Shown in pieces: positions 1 to 7,404 of a stretch of DNA of 60,626 nt (the stretch's first letter is position 1; each line of letters starts with the position of its first letter). This DNA comes from a virus. Position numbers and translations under genes: made by a program. The stretch is from IMG/VR virus record IMGVR_UViG_3300008113_004447, positions 1-60,626 of that record. The stretch is one strand, 5' to 3'. The notes below the pieces were generated by a model. That model worked only from the letters and a program-made list of their open reading frames with translations, ran no database searches and was not told where the DNA came from.

Positions 1-1
1 C

Positions 2-331
2 TTTCTAGAATTGGATGATGGTAGTTACTGTTATCTAACTCCTGCTACACTTGAGTATCAGGCGTACTTACACAAACTAGGCAATGATCCACAACGTAAA
101 CATCTTGTTAAAGCGCATCTATACTGCCGTCATATGGGCGACCTATTCGGTGGTCAAATCATTAAGAAACAAGTAGCACATATTTCAAGCGGCAAGTTCT
201 ACGACTTTGAAAATGGCGATGCCATGAAGATGTCCATACGTGAATTACGCACTGACGATTTAGGGGACGAGGCTCGTGTGGCATTTGAGTATGCTATTAA
301 GATGATGCGGGACCTATATCGTGGAGAGTAA
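2..331 (+). CDS. Heme oxygenase, 5'-truncated by the window edge
   Basis: Only the C-terminal part (109 codons plus stop) is inside the window; the frame is open from base 2, so the real start lies upstream. The segment KAHLYCRHMGDLFGGQ matches the heme-oxygenase signature around the distal helix (H.Y.R.MGDL.GGQ), which packs on the heme. The enzyme opens heme to biliverdin, CO and iron using reduced ferredoxin. The stop overlaps the GTG start of the bilin reductase by 11 nt, so the two are translationally coupled and probably act in sequence. Family assignment is strong; the missing N-terminus includes the proximal histidine. Confidence 0.9.
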   Translation, partial: FLELDDGSYCYLTPATLEYQAYLHKLGNDPQRKHLVKAHLYCRHMGDLFGGQIIKKQVAHISSGKFYDFENGDAMKMSIRELRTDDLGDEARVAFEYAIKMMRDLYRGE

Positions 332-1004
332 GGTTTGGGACACACTGATTGAGATCCAACATCTACTGGAAGATAACTTCAGCCGCACGGGTCAAGAGGT
401 TAATGAGCCTGGAATGGAAAGATTTAATCAACCTGGCTGGGTTAATCGTGTGTGGACTAGTGATCGGTATCGTCGTGCTCACGTTGATGTTGTAGACGCT
501 AGAGAAAGTAAAGGACTGTGGATGATGCACTGTTGTATCTTTCCGCATACTCATAATCCAGCACCGATCTATGGGTTTGACGTTATTGCTGGCAAGAACA
601 AAATCACAGGTTGTTTCCACGATTACTCAAAAGCAGGCGATACTGACCATCCGATGATGCAGTGGTTTCACGATGAAGTTGCTAAATTAGCATGGCGTAA
701 ACAACGTGCTTTACCTGAGTGGGCCACCAACATATTCAGTGGTAGCATGGTAGCCGCGGGCAATGTACAAGATCCAGAAGAACTAGAACAAATAACAGAT
801 CTCGCTCGAACTACTATAGAACACTATCTAAGCACAGTAGCAGAAACCAACAATACAGTACAAGATACTACCCAAGCACAGAACTACTACGCACAAAATC
901 AGAAGTGTAACCCGCATACACCTCGTGTAATGGTCAGTCTAGGGCTAAGTGAGGACGATGTACAGCATTTTATACAGGAATGCCTGTTCCCAGAAATCCG
1001 ATAA
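321..1004 (+). CDS. pcyX: Ferredoxin-dependent bilin reductase, PcyX/PcyA-like
   Basis: The 227-residue length fits ferredoxin-dependent bilin reductases (PcyA, PebS, PcyX). By eye alignment with cyanobacterial PcyA, the segment around WMMHCCIFPH places H70 at the PcyA H88 position and D87 (YGFDVIAG) at the PcyA catalytic D105 position, while the PcyA E76 position is D56. The C-terminus (CNPHTPRV...ECLFPEIR) matches the family end. It would reduce biliverdin from the upstream heme oxygenase to a phycobilin. Viral PcyX proteins studied before make phycoerythrobilin; that product here is inference. The start is GTG inside the heme oxygenase gene. No photosystem or phycobilisome genes are nearby. 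Confidence 0.88.
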   Translation: MESKVWDTLIEIQHLLEDNFSRTGQEVNEPGMERFNQPGWVNRVWTSDRYRRAHVDVVDARESKGLWMMHCCIFPHTHNPAPIYGFDVIAGKNKITGCFHDYSKAGDTDHPMMQWFHDEVAKLAWRKQRALPEWATNIFSGSMVAAGNVQDPEELEQITDLARTTIEHYLSTVAETNNTVQDTTQAQNYYAQNQKCNPHTPRVMVSLGLSEDDVQHFIQECLFPEIR

Positions 1005-1007
1005 ATA
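1002..1007 (+). promoter_or_regulatory. TAAATA late-promoter-like motif, 5 nt before the start
   Basis: ATAAATAA overlaps the bilin reductase stop and ends 5 nt before the ATG at 1013. There is no Shine-Dalgarno sequence in front of that ATG. Resembles the T4 late promoter TATAAATA; a transcript from it would be leaderless. Confidence 0.5.
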
Positions 1008-1012
1008 ACTGT

Positions 1013-2035
1013 ATGAGATCATTTGAATTCCTTACTGAAAAAACAATCGTAAATCCGCAGGTAAAACAAACCCAAGGAGTTATCAACAATAAAGTCAAAT
1101 CTATTTTTGATTTAGACGAGTTGAATCAGATTTATAGCTACGTTAGAAAGATGGATCTAGGTGGCGGATTTGAAGATATATTTGAAAAGGACGTGGATCT
1201 TAAACAAATCCAAACAACTTTATCAAAAGCGATTATTGATGTAAAAGCACCATTTGACGACAAAATGGCATTTGCAAAAGAGATAGTTACCACAGGTATT
1301 ATCGATATAGAAGCATTGTTAACATCAGGAGTCACTCGAAATGTTGTTGACTTGGTGGTAACGCAGTATCCTGCAATTTATCAAGGTGTTTCAAGTGAGT
1401 TGATGAACATCGCCGGGTCCTTTAAGAGCGGACCAACAAAGACTAATCGTGGAAAGGGTGAATTTTTCCTTGCTATATTGAGTCCGAATATTATGCTTAG
1501 TAAACAAGGTCATGGTGATCTAACTATAAACGGCAATGGGTATGAAGTTAAAGATAATCTAGCCCGAATTAAAGGACGTAAAGGTTACGGTTCTGTTGAG
1601 AATCCTACTAGCCCGCTTGCAGGACAAACATTTGGTGTGGGCGTAGGGGCCAGACAAAACTTCTGGACAGAGTTTGGACCTTTGGCTATCCAAGGTGGTG
1701 CGACACCGGCAGTGGTTGTTGACTTTGTCAAAAAACAATGGAACACCACTATTAAGTCTTTGTACCTAAATATTACAAATCAACAGTTAGCATCTATCAG
1801 TCCTTTCGACGAAAATGGTGTATTAAATTTCCAAGGTCTTCACGCTCCGATGAAAACATTGGCCTTTGATTATTATAAGAGTGCAGACGGATTTAAAGGT
1901 GTTTTGTTTGTTAACAGTTCAAAGATGACTATCACATACGTAGAAACTGCCGAAGAGTTTATCCAGTTAATCGGTGTTAAAAAATACGGATTTGATGCCG
2001 GAGCACAAAACGGCATGCAAGTTTCTACTCCATAA
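1013..2035 (+). CDS. Possible PD-(D/E)XK nuclease-fold phage protein
   Basis: The protein is 340 residues from the ATG at 1013; an upstream in-frame ATG at 980 lies inside the previous gene and is less likely. The N-terminus MRSFEFLTE resembles the short MKxFxxFLxE leaders common on proteins of T4-like marine phages. In the middle, KGEFFLAIL, then GDLTINGNGYEVK, fits the E...GD...ExK pattern of PD-(D/E)XK nucleases, so a nuclease or endonuclease-fold structural protein is plausible. I do not recognise a specific family. A terminator follows at 2054-2079. Confidence 0.5.
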   Translation: MRSFEFLTEKTIVNPQVKQTQGVINNKVKSIFDLDELNQIYSYVRKMDLGGGFEDIFEKDVDLKQIQTTLSKAIIDVKAPFDDKMAFAKEIVTTGIIDIEALLTSGVTRNVVDLVVTQYPAIYQGVSSELMNIAGSFKSGPTKTNRGKGEFFLAILSPNIMLSKQGHGDLTINGNGYEVKDNLARIKGRKGYGSVENPTSPLAGQTFGVGVGARQNFWTEFGPLAIQGGATPAVVVDFVKKQWNTTIKSLYLNITNQQLASISPFDENGVLNFQGLHAPMKTLAFDYYKSADGFKGVLFVNSSKMTITYVETAEEFIQLIGVKKYGFDAGAQNGMQVSTP

Positions 2036-2053
2036 ACAGTGAACTAACTATAT

Positions 2054-2079
2054 AAAATAGGACCGTTGGGTCCTATTTT
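2054..2079 (+). terminator. Rho-independent terminator
   Basis: An 11-bp perfect stem (AAAATAGGACC paired with GGTCCTATTTT) with a GTTG loop lies 18 nt after the stop at 2035. The symmetric A and T tracts mean it could also work on the minus strand. Confidence 0.85.
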
Positions 2080-2099
2080 CACGACCGGGTGTTGGATTT

Positions 2100-2125
2100 T
2101 TAACATGTTAAAAAATTAACATGTT
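2100..2125. promoter_or_regulatory. Tandem palindromes, candidate operator
   Basis: TTAACATGTTAA (2100-2111) is a perfect 12-bp palindrome, followed at 2116-2125 by a second copy of its first ten bases (TTAACATGTT). A TATAAT at 2144-2149 lies just downstream, so the pair sits where a repressor could act on the transcript of the gene at 2199. Confidence 0.4.
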
Positions 2126-2166
2126 GTAATAATAACACTGCGTTATAATCTTCACAGTTTCATAGT

Positions 2167-2172
2167 TAAATA
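2167..2172 (+). promoter_or_regulatory. TAAATA late-promoter-like motif with leader
   Basis: TTAAATATT is 26 nt upstream of the ATG at 2199; an AGGAG ribosome binding site lies between them. Confidence 0.4.
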
Positions 2173-2198
2173 TTATACTAACTAGTAGGAGCGACATC

Positions 2199-2630
2199 AT
2201 GATAGACGGAGTCAGGTCCGCCACAACTGCCCTTAAATCTGCGCAATCAGCAGGTAAAGAGCTAGGCGCAGTTGTATCAACCCAGCAGGCCGATATAGAG
2301 GCTACTGTTCAACACGAACATCAAGCCCGTGTAAAAGCTAAACTAACAGAGCAACATCGCGCATCAACATTGGAACTTCGAGCTCTTGAAAAATTTGAGT
2401 CCAAGATGAAGTACGAACGCGAAGTGGCTAGACTAAAAGCTGAGACTATTCGCAAGTACGGCAAGGATGCTTGGACCAAGGTAGAAGCTGAAAAAGCTCT
2501 TATGGAAAAAGAACATCAAGCCGAATTATCTGCAATGGATCGTGACCGTCAAAGACAGGTAGATCTACTGTGCTGGTGCTTTGTGGCTGGTGCCTTAATT
2601 ACTTACTTTTTAAAATTATACAAATTATGA
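2199..2630 (+). CDS. Coiled-coil protein with C-terminal membrane anchor
   Basis: The 143-residue protein is mostly charged helix (about residues 30-118, rich in K, E, A, R and Q) and ends in one membrane segment at about 123-140 (DLLCWCFVAGALITYFLKL). A good ribosome binding site (AGGAG) supports the ATG at 2199. The layout, long coiled coil plus a terminal membrane helix, recurs in the opposite-strand gene at 2715-3497, so the two may belong to the same membrane-associated structure. No enzymatic motif is visible. Confidence 0.75.
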   Translation: MIDGVRSATTALKSAQSAGKELGAVVSTQQADIEATVQHEHQARVKAKLTEQHRASTLELRALEKFESKMKYEREVARLKAETIRKYGKDAWTKVEAEKALMEKEHQAELSAMDRDRQRQVDLLCWCFVAGALITYFLKLYKL

Positions 2631-2707
2631 GACTACCACAAATTGTTCTAATATTAACACTGTTGATCACTACATTATTGATGTGGTTGGAGCATCAAAT
2701 AAAGTGA
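2627..2707 (+). CDS. 26-residue single-helix membrane microprotein
   Basis: The ATG overlaps the stop of the preceding gene (ATGA). The product is almost entirely one hydrophobic helix (residues 3-20, PQIVLILTLLITTLLMWL) followed by a polar tail. Size and coupling to a coiled-coil membrane protein suggest a phage membrane accessory peptide. Function unknown. Confidence 0.5.
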   Translation: MRLPQIVLILTLLITTLLMWLEHQIK

Positions 2708-2714
2708 TTGGCAT

Positions 2715-3497
2715 TTATCTACCTATGTAGATCTGTATGGCCGATTCCTTTTTACGGCTTTCCTCACTCTTAGGAAATAATCCATCTCCGTACTGAGGAT
2801 ATTTTTTCTGTCTATCGTGAGCCACCCACATAAACATTCCAGCCATAACAAATATTATAATCATGATTGCGACGCCTATCACAAACTCATGTTTTAATTG
2901 TTTCAATCTAGTTTGACGACGTCTTTCTTGAACTGCCTGAGATTGCATTTGTCGAGTGACAAGAAGTTTTTGTTCCTTGCTCATTTCTTTCATCATTTCT
3001 TCTACGTCTGTGTACAATGCACCCAATTCTTTGGGACTTTGATACACCATCAATTCACGCAGATCGATCTCCATTTGTTGAAGTTGTTTACGCATTAGCA
3101 CACGTTGTAGGGCACGTTTGCCCAAGCTGTCATCACCTGTGTAAACTTCAGTTTTTGCCCTGCGTTCTTCTTCTTCAAACACAGCTATACATTTGTAGTA
3201 GTTATCGTAATATGTGCCAAGGTGATTGCCAATCTCTGTGTAAATGCCAGTGTGCTCGTCTGCATTGGCTTGTTTGTTCAATGTGATTACACGATTCTTT
3301 TCTTCTATGTAGGCATTTTTCTGTGCTGGAGTGGGGGGTTTTTCGGGAGGAAAGAGCTTGTGAAATTGGTCGTCAAGATCTTTGAGGACGTCTTTGACTT
3401 CCCCAGCGGCACCTTTTATATCTTTGTAAAGTTTACAACCGGCCTTGACAGCAGATACTGCTCCGTTAGCCAATGCAAACAGCGTTAATGGATCCAC
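2715..3497 (-). CDS. Coiled-coil membrane-anchored phage protein
   Basis: The 260-residue product starts at GTG (3497) behind a GGAG ribosome binding site. An N-terminal alanine/glycine segment (FALANGAVSAVKAG) is followed by long charged helices (about 85-205) and one membrane helix at about 207-226 (VIGVAIMIIIFVMAGMFMWVA), then a basic tail. It is transcribed away from the gene at 3588. I do not know the function; structural, lysis or membrane-remodelling roles are all possible. Confidence 0.75.
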   Translation of the reverse strand: MDPLTLFALANGAVSAVKAGCKLYKDIKGAAGEVKDVLKDLDDQFHKLFPPEKPPTPAQKNAYIEEKNRVITLNKQANADEHTGIYTEIGNHLGTYYDNYYKCIAVFEEEERRAKTEVYTGDDSLGKRALQRVLMRKQLQQMEIDLRELMVYQSPKELGALYTDVEEMMKEMSKEQKLLVTRQMQSQAVQERRRQTRLKQLKHEFVIGVAIMIIIFVMAGMFMWVAHDRQKKYPQYGDGLFPKSEESRKKESAIQIYIGR

Positions 3498-3520
3498 GGA
3501 TTCGCTCCCGATTATACGAG

Positions 3521-3526
3521 TATTTA
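3521..3526 (-). promoter_or_regulatory. TAAATA late-promoter-like motif
   Basis: On the minus strand ATTAAATACT lies 23 nt upstream of the GTG at 3497, with a GGAG ribosome binding site in between. Confidence 0.4.
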
Positions 3527-3531
3527 ATCGA

Positions 3532-3560
3532 TTGACAAGTGATTACTCTGATGCTATAAT
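3532..3560 (+). promoter_or_regulatory. Sigma70 promoter TTGACA-N17-TATAAT
   Basis: Perfect -35 (3532-3537) and -10 (3555-3560) hexamers with a 17-nt spacer and an extended -10 (GATGCTATAAT). It drives the metallophosphoesterase and the small genes after it. The same GATGCTATAATAT block recurs at 5717 and 21747. Confidence 0.9.
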
Positions 3561-3587
3561 ATATACATATATTTCCATAGGGGTATT

Positions 3588-4430
3588 ATGAAAGTTCAAC
3601 TTGCTTCTGATCTACATCTTGAGTTTGCAGATGTCATGATCAAAAACGATACAGGTGCAGACGTACTTATACTGTCTGGCGATATTCTCGTGGCTGATGA
3701 TTTGCGTAATCAACCAGCAGATCTATCACTGGCAGATATCCCTGACGAGGGGTTTGGCCGTGCTAAACGTGCTCTGCGTTACAGAGACTTTTTCCTACGT
3801 GTAAGTTTCCAATTCAAACATGTAATTTACATTATGGGAAATCATGAACACTATCACGGCAAGTTTGATCGCAGTGCAGGAATTATTCGTGAAACACTTG
3901 GATACCTAAATATCCATAATGTCTATCTGTTGGATCGTGATACCAAACTGATCGACGATGTTTATTTCATCGGTGGTACCATGTGGACTGACTGTAACAA
4001 AAGTGATGCATTGACTCTGTATCATTTGGAACAGTGCATGAACGACTTCCGTGTGATTCGTATTGCCAATGAAAACTTTAAAAAGTTTTTGCCTTCACGT
4101 ACTGTTAAGGAGTTTACCAATACACGTGATTACTTTAAAACAGTAATCGGTAACTTGCCTCAAGATGCAAAGGTTGTTGTGTGTAGTCATCACGCTCCTA
4201 GTCACTTGAGCATACATGAAATCTACAAACACGACACCCTAATGAACGGCGGATATAGCACAGACATGAGTGAGTTCATTTTGGATCGAGCTTGTATCAA
4301 AGTATGGACACATGGTCACATGCACAACAACTTTGACTACATGGTTGGTGACACTCGAGTGATCTGTAACCCACATGGATATCCGGGTGAAAACGATAGT
4401 TTTGATTTTAATTTTACATTTGAGGTTTAA
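3588..4430 (+). CDS. Calcineurin-like metallophosphoesterase
   Basis: The 280-residue protein carries the full two-metal signature in order: DLHLE (about residue 8), GDI (31), GNHEHY (84), SHHAPS (about 205) and HGHMH (about 243). These bind the dinuclear metal centre that hydrolyses phosphate esters. The substrate cannot be told; phage members may be nucleases or phosphodiesterases. A strong sigma70 promoter precedes it, suggesting early expression. A second, shorter member of the superfamily is at 22334. Confidence 0.9.
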   Translation: MKVQLASDLHLEFADVMIKNDTGADVLILSGDILVADDLRNQPADLSLADIPDEGFGRAKRALRYRDFFLRVSFQFKHVIYIMGNHEHYHGKFDRSAGIIRETLGYLNIHNVYLLDRDTKLIDDVYFIGGTMWTDCNKSDALTLYHLEQCMNDFRVIRIANENFKKFLPSRTVKEFTNTRDYFKTVIGNLPQDAKVVVCSHHAPSHLSIHEIYKHDTLMNGGYSTDMSEFILDRACIKVWTHGHMHNNFDYMVGDTRVICNPHGYPGENDSFDFNFTFEV

Positions 4431-4718
4431 ATGAACGAACACACTAAAAAACTTGCCAACATCTGGGCTAACCGTAGAGCAGAAGAGGAGAAGCTGGGTA
4501 TTGTCTATACCTTTTCCGAAAAGGCCCTAGAAGTATTTGCTGACAAGGTTCGAGAAGAACACACTCAATCAGTTATAAAAATGTGTGCCAACACAATCAA
4601 TAACAATCTAAACGATCAGGCTCGTCGCAAACGCAACAACTTTGAAGTTATGGAAGCCATGGTCATTGTTGGGGCACTGATAGCCTGGGCCACTTGGTGG
4701 TACACCAATGCTCATTGA
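4431..4718 (+). CDS. Small phage protein with C-terminal membrane helix
   Basis: The 95-residue protein starts directly after the preceding stop. Its N-terminus (MNEHTKKLANIWANRR...FSEKALEVFADKV) resembles the gene at 5395 (MNERIKQL...LDLFAELIV), and it ends in a hydrophobic helix at about 74-91 (MEAMVIVGALIAWATWWY). Unknown function. Confidence 0.7.
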   Translation: MNEHTKKLANIWANRRAEEEKLGIVYTFSEKALEVFADKVREEHTQSVIKMCANTINNNLNDQARRKRNNFEVMEAMVIVGALIAWATWWYTNAH

Positions 4719-4719
4719 T

Positions 4720-4857
4720 ATGAAGATTATTGTACTCTACGCTATTGTATCGTTTGTGTTGTATCTTAATTGGACAGACATGGGTCAGGATAATGAAAAG
4801 CAAGCATTGGATAAAATACAAAATTCACAAGGACTCTTAGTAAAGGCAACACAATGA
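4720..4857 (+). CDS. 45-residue membrane microprotein
   Basis: The ATG at 4720 follows the previous stop (TGATATG) and the TGA overlaps the next ATG (4854). An N-terminal hydrophobic helix (KIIVLYAIVSFVLYLNW) is followed by a polar tail. An in-frame ATG at 4708 would overlap the previous gene. The tight coupling on both sides supports a real gene; function unknown. Confidence 0.55.
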   Translation: MKIIVLYAIVSFVLYLNWTDMGQDNEKQALDKIQNSQGLLVKATQ

Positions 4858-5096
4858 GTACACTAGCAGAATACTTTGCAGAGCACAGACCCAAACCTAA
4901 GTATCAAGTAGGTGATAGGATTGAAGGCACATATAAGGGCATACCTTATGTGGGCACTGCTTATACTGACAATATGCGTAGCGAACTAGAAGGCCCTATG
5001 GTGAGCGTACATTTAGACTTGCCTATAAAGATTGATAGTGTATGGCACAACAGCATCCGTGTGACATACAAACAGATTAAAGGATTGAGAACATGA
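4854..5096 (+). CDS. Hypothetical 80-residue protein
   Basis: Coupled to the previous gene by an ATGA overlap. A compact, probably beta-rich protein (YQVGDRIEGTYKGIPYVGTAYT) with no family that I recognise. Its last 45 coding bases (5042-5086) are repeated exactly at 5344-5388. Confidence 0.65.
   Translation: MSTLAEYFAEHRPKPKYQVGDRIEGTYKGIPYVGTAYTDNMRSELEGPMVSVHLDLPIKIDSVWHNSIRVTYKQIKGLRT
5042..5086 (+). repeat. 45-bp perfect direct repeat, copy 1
   Basis: Identical to 5344-5388. Copy 1 encodes the C-terminus of the 4854 gene; both copies lie a few bases before the start codon of the next gene (5093 and 5395). Confidence 0.95.
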
Positions 5097-5329
5097 CTAT
5101 CTTTATACCTGTGCTGTTTATTTGCCTTAACGGCAACTGCGAGTTCATGCAGGGCAAAACATATTACAAAAATGAAGCTCAATGTGTAGCCAGTTTGGAC
5201 ATGCAAAAACAGCACATGCGAAATTTGGTTAAGCAAGCAGAGCAACAAGGTACCAAGGGTGAAATAACCATTTTGGAAGGTACTTGTATTGATGCTGAAA
5301 TTAAAACCACCCAGGGACGAGTAACATGA
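5093..5329 (+). CDS. Hypothetical 78-residue cysteine-containing protein
   Basis: The product starts MTIFIPVLFICLNGNC and has cysteines at about 11, 16, 31 and 65 and a helix of Q, K and E. It looks like a small secreted or disulfide-type phage protein, with a weak hydrophobic N-terminus, but no signal cleavage site is clear. The start overlaps the previous stop (ACATGACT). Function unknown. Confidence 0.6.
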   Translation: MTIFIPVLFICLNGNCEFMQGKTYYKNEAQCVASLDMQKQHMRNLVKQAEQQGTKGEITILEGTCIDAEIKTTQGRVT

Positions 5330-5343
5330 AAGTAGGTGCCATA

Positions 5344-5388
5344 ATGGCACAACAGCATCCGTGTGACATACAAACAGATTAAAGGATT
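5344..5388 (+). repeat. 45-bp perfect direct repeat, copy 2
   Basis: Exact copy of 5042-5086, here without an intact reading frame: a remnant of the end of the 4854 gene just before the 5395 gene. Consistent with a duplication by recombination that moved a start region. Confidence 0.95.
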
Positions 5389-5394
5389 ACGTAA

Positions 5395-5688
5395 ATGAAT
5401 GAACGAATTAAGCAACTTAAACAACAAGCTGGGATTGACTATAATCCAGATCAAGAAGGATTGGATTTGTTTGCCGAGTTGATTGTGCGGGAATGTTGTT
5501 TAGCATTGTGGACAGAAGAATGTCATACAAGTGACTTAGCATTTGACGAAGTAAGGCGCAACGCTACAAGGATCAAAGAACACTTTGGTATCGACCCAAA
5601 TGAAATCACAGAAGATATGTTAACCCGGTCTATTACATGGATGGAACAACAGTTAGCAGATAAGAAACATTTCGGAGTTGAAGAATGA
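5395..5688 (+). CDS. Hypothetical 97-residue phage protein
   Basis: An acidic helical protein (FAELIVRECCLALW, then ...RIKEHFGID). The N-terminal half resembles the 4431 protein, suggesting an old duplication, which fits with the repeat just upstream. No catalytic motif. Confidence 0.7.
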   Translation: MNERIKQLKQQAGIDYNPDQEGLDLFAELIVRECCLALWTEECHTSDLAFDEVRRNATRIKEHFGIDPNEITEDMLTRSITWMEQQLADKKHFGVEE

Positions 5689-5698
5689 AATATGGCAA

Positions 5699-5727
5699 TT
5701 GACAATATTTCTATTTGATGCTATAAT
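5699..5727 (+). promoter_or_regulatory. Sigma70 promoter TTGACA-N17-TATAAT
   Basis: Perfect -35 (5699-5704) and -10 (5722-5727), 17-nt spacer, extended -10 GATGCTATAATATATAC, the same block as at 3551. It overlaps the end of the previous gene by a few bases and drives 5757 onward. Confidence 0.9.
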
Positions 5728-5756
5728 ATATACTTACATAGTGAACAGGGAATATC

Positions 5757-5927
5757 ATGGCAGGCAAAGCAAAATCAGTTTACCTTACAGTAACCACAAT
5801 GGATCACAAATCCGTTTTTCATCGTGTGTTCTTTAACGCTAAAGACTTCAACGACTACGTGAACAGCGAAGAATTCAAAGCCAAGTATCCAACAACAGAG
5901 TTTAAAATTGTAAAAGAAACATATTGA
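5757..5927 (+). CDS. Hypothetical 56-residue protein
   Basis: First gene after a perfect promoter, with an AGGG-type ribosome binding site (GAACAGGGAATATC). The product (MAGKAKSVYLTVTTMD...FFNAKDFNDYV) is a small alpha/beta protein with no recognised family. Position suggests high early expression. Confidence 0.7.
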   Translation: MAGKAKSVYLTVTTMDHKSVFHRVFFNAKDFNDYVNSEEFKAKYPTTEFKIVKETY

Positions 5928-5936
5928 AGTCTAGGT

Positions 5937-6392
5937 ATGAAAAAGATCTATTACGAAAAGGTTGGTCGTAAGTATGTGCCAGTTGCCGAATACGATAACG
6001 ACTTTTTGGACAGCTTCACCAAGGGTACTCATTTGGTTATGAGTTATCCAGGAGGCACTAGTCGTAGGTTTAATATTGATCCTAACTATGCCGCAATGAT
6101 TGCCGCAGGTCGTGTGGCCGAAGAAGCTATTTGTGAAGCAATACGTAAAGAAAGTGAACTACGGCCACAACAAACTCCTATCACTTTAGGACAAAAGAAG
6201 GCATGGCAAAAGTTGGCTAAGGAATTTGGGTCTGATCTTGCTACACTATCTGGTTTATGTATCCGTGATTGTGCAGAAGCTGGAGTAAAGGCCATGCAAC
6301 TAGAAGCGGATAAACTTATGCAACACGAAGGTGTACGTAAGGCCTACGATCATTTTATGTTGTTGTGTGAACTAACTAAAGATCGGCAATGA
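5937..6392 (+). CDS. Conserved phage protein with C-terminal KAYDHF helix
   Basis: The 151-residue protein begins MKKIYYEKVGRKYVPVAEYD and has a conserved-looking central part (HLVMSYPGGTSRRFNIDP). I believe relatives occur in T4-like marine phages, without known function. It ends in VRKAYDHFMLLCELT, a helix also seen at the ends of the proteins at 8295, 48293 and 50720 (see findings). Confidence 0.75.
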   Translation: MKKIYYEKVGRKYVPVAEYDNDFLDSFTKGTHLVMSYPGGTSRRFNIDPNYAAMIAAGRVAEEAICEAIRKESELRPQQTPITLGQKKAWQKLAKEFGSDLATLSGLCIRDCAEAGVKAMQLEADKLMQHEGVRKAYDHFMLLCELTKDRQ

Positions 6393-6658
6393 GCAAGCCC
6401 ATAGTAATGACTACTAGTGCTTGGGGCAACATTCTTGAAAGAATCAAAAAAAACGAAAATCCCAGCGTCTATCTTTCACGTACCAAGATGAAACATGTAC
6501 TGGGATTTACAGTGCGTGAACATACTGAATATCAGTATCATGTTAGTACGCACAATTCTTTCGATACAGCATCACATGTGTTTACTATACGTCTTGACTT
6601 TTACGATGAGCAGAAACGCACAATGTTTTTATTAAAATATGGCAACGGGCAAAACTGA
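6389..6658 (+). CDS. Small tandem-family protein 1 (FxLKW type)
   Basis: ATGA overlap with the previous gene. The 89-residue protein ends in FTIRLDFYDEQKRTMFLLKYG, the first of six consecutive small genes with the ending F...-D(A)-x2-F-x-LK-W/Y-G. The family looks like a small alpha/beta domain. Function unknown. Confidence 0.7.
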   Translation: MSKPIVMTTSAWGNILERIKKNENPSVYLSRTKMKHVLGFTVREHTEYQYHVSTHNSFDTASHVFTIRLDFYDEQKRTMFLLKYGNGQN

Positions 6659-6890
6659 AGTAGCAACTCTAAATGAACTGCTAGCAACACGAGCTAGGGC
6701 TGTGTTTCCCTATAGAGTAAACTTCAATAATATTACACGTAATCAAATTGAAGAAATGGCTTCGTGGTGTATTAACAACTGTAAAGAATTATGGCGTGAA
6801 GAACACTACCACGCATTATACTTTCAATTTGCAGACGAACGAGATGCCATGATGTTCATGCTGAAATTTGGCGGCAGAGGTAATGTATGA
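6639..6890 (+). CDS. Small tandem-family protein 2
   Basis: 83 residues; starts 20 nt inside the previous gene. Ends YFQFADERDAMMFMLKFGG, the family ending. The middle carries MASWCINNCKELWREE, also seen in copy 5 (LTWCLENCQSKF), suggesting a helix with paired cysteines. Confidence 0.7.
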   Translation: MATGKTEVATLNELLATRARAVFPYRVNFNNITRNQIEEMASWCINNCKELWREEHYHALYFQFADERDAMMFMLKFGGRGNV

Positions 6891-7144
6891 ATTTAGAAAA
6901 AGAAATCTTAGACGAACTTGGAACACAGATGCAGAGCGAGATGGATAAAGAAATACTCTGGGGAATGCTAGTCAAGATAGGTTGGACTCGAGTGTTATTA
7001 CCAAGATTTAACAGTCGAGAACACTCCGTTGATGTTATTACCTGGTTAGCAGATAACTGTAAAAATCCCCACGAACGTAGAGGTAACGAAGTTATCTTTG
7101 AAAATTCTGGAGATGCTGTTAACTTCATTATGAGATGGCGATGA
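6887..7144 (+). CDS. Small tandem-family protein 3
   Basis: 85 residues, ATGA overlap with copy 2. Middle ITWLADNCKNPHERR and ending VIFENSGDAVNFIMRWR fit the family. Confidence 0.7.
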   Translation: MNLEKEILDELGTQMQSEMDKEILWGMLVKIGWTRVLLPRFNSREHSVDVITWLADNCKNPHERRGNEVIFENSGDAVNFIMRWR

Positions 7145-7404
7145 AAACATTGGTACATCATTGGAGATTCAATGACGGAGTAACACCTATCAATCCCGGA
7201 AATCGGTTTGGAGAAACTGTTCTGCCACGCAGTTGGAGTTGTTGGGTATATCCTGAAGATGATCACGATTTTGAAATTTGGATGTCGCGGCATTGTCCTA
7301 CCGCAGATTATACACATCGTTTCAATAGCGGCAATCCCATGTGGACTGTTACTATTTTGGACGACAGAGAAGCGACCCTCTTTACACTGAAGTATGGCAA
7401 TTAA
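7141..7404 (+). CDS. Small tandem-family protein 4
   Basis: 87 residues from the ATG that overlaps the previous stop (ATGA); an in-frame ATG six bases upstream is also possible. Ends TVTILDDREATLFTLKYGN. Lacks the cysteine pair of copies 2 and 5. Confidence 0.65.
   Translation: MKTLVHHWRFNDGVTPINPGNRFGETVLPRSWSCWVYPEDDHDFEIWMSRHCPTADYTHRFNSGNPMWTVTILDDREATLFTLKYGN

Noticed and set aside
1138-1335. Minus-strand frame inside the 1013 gene
   Set aside because: Shadow of the coding strand; no ribosome binding site or promoter.
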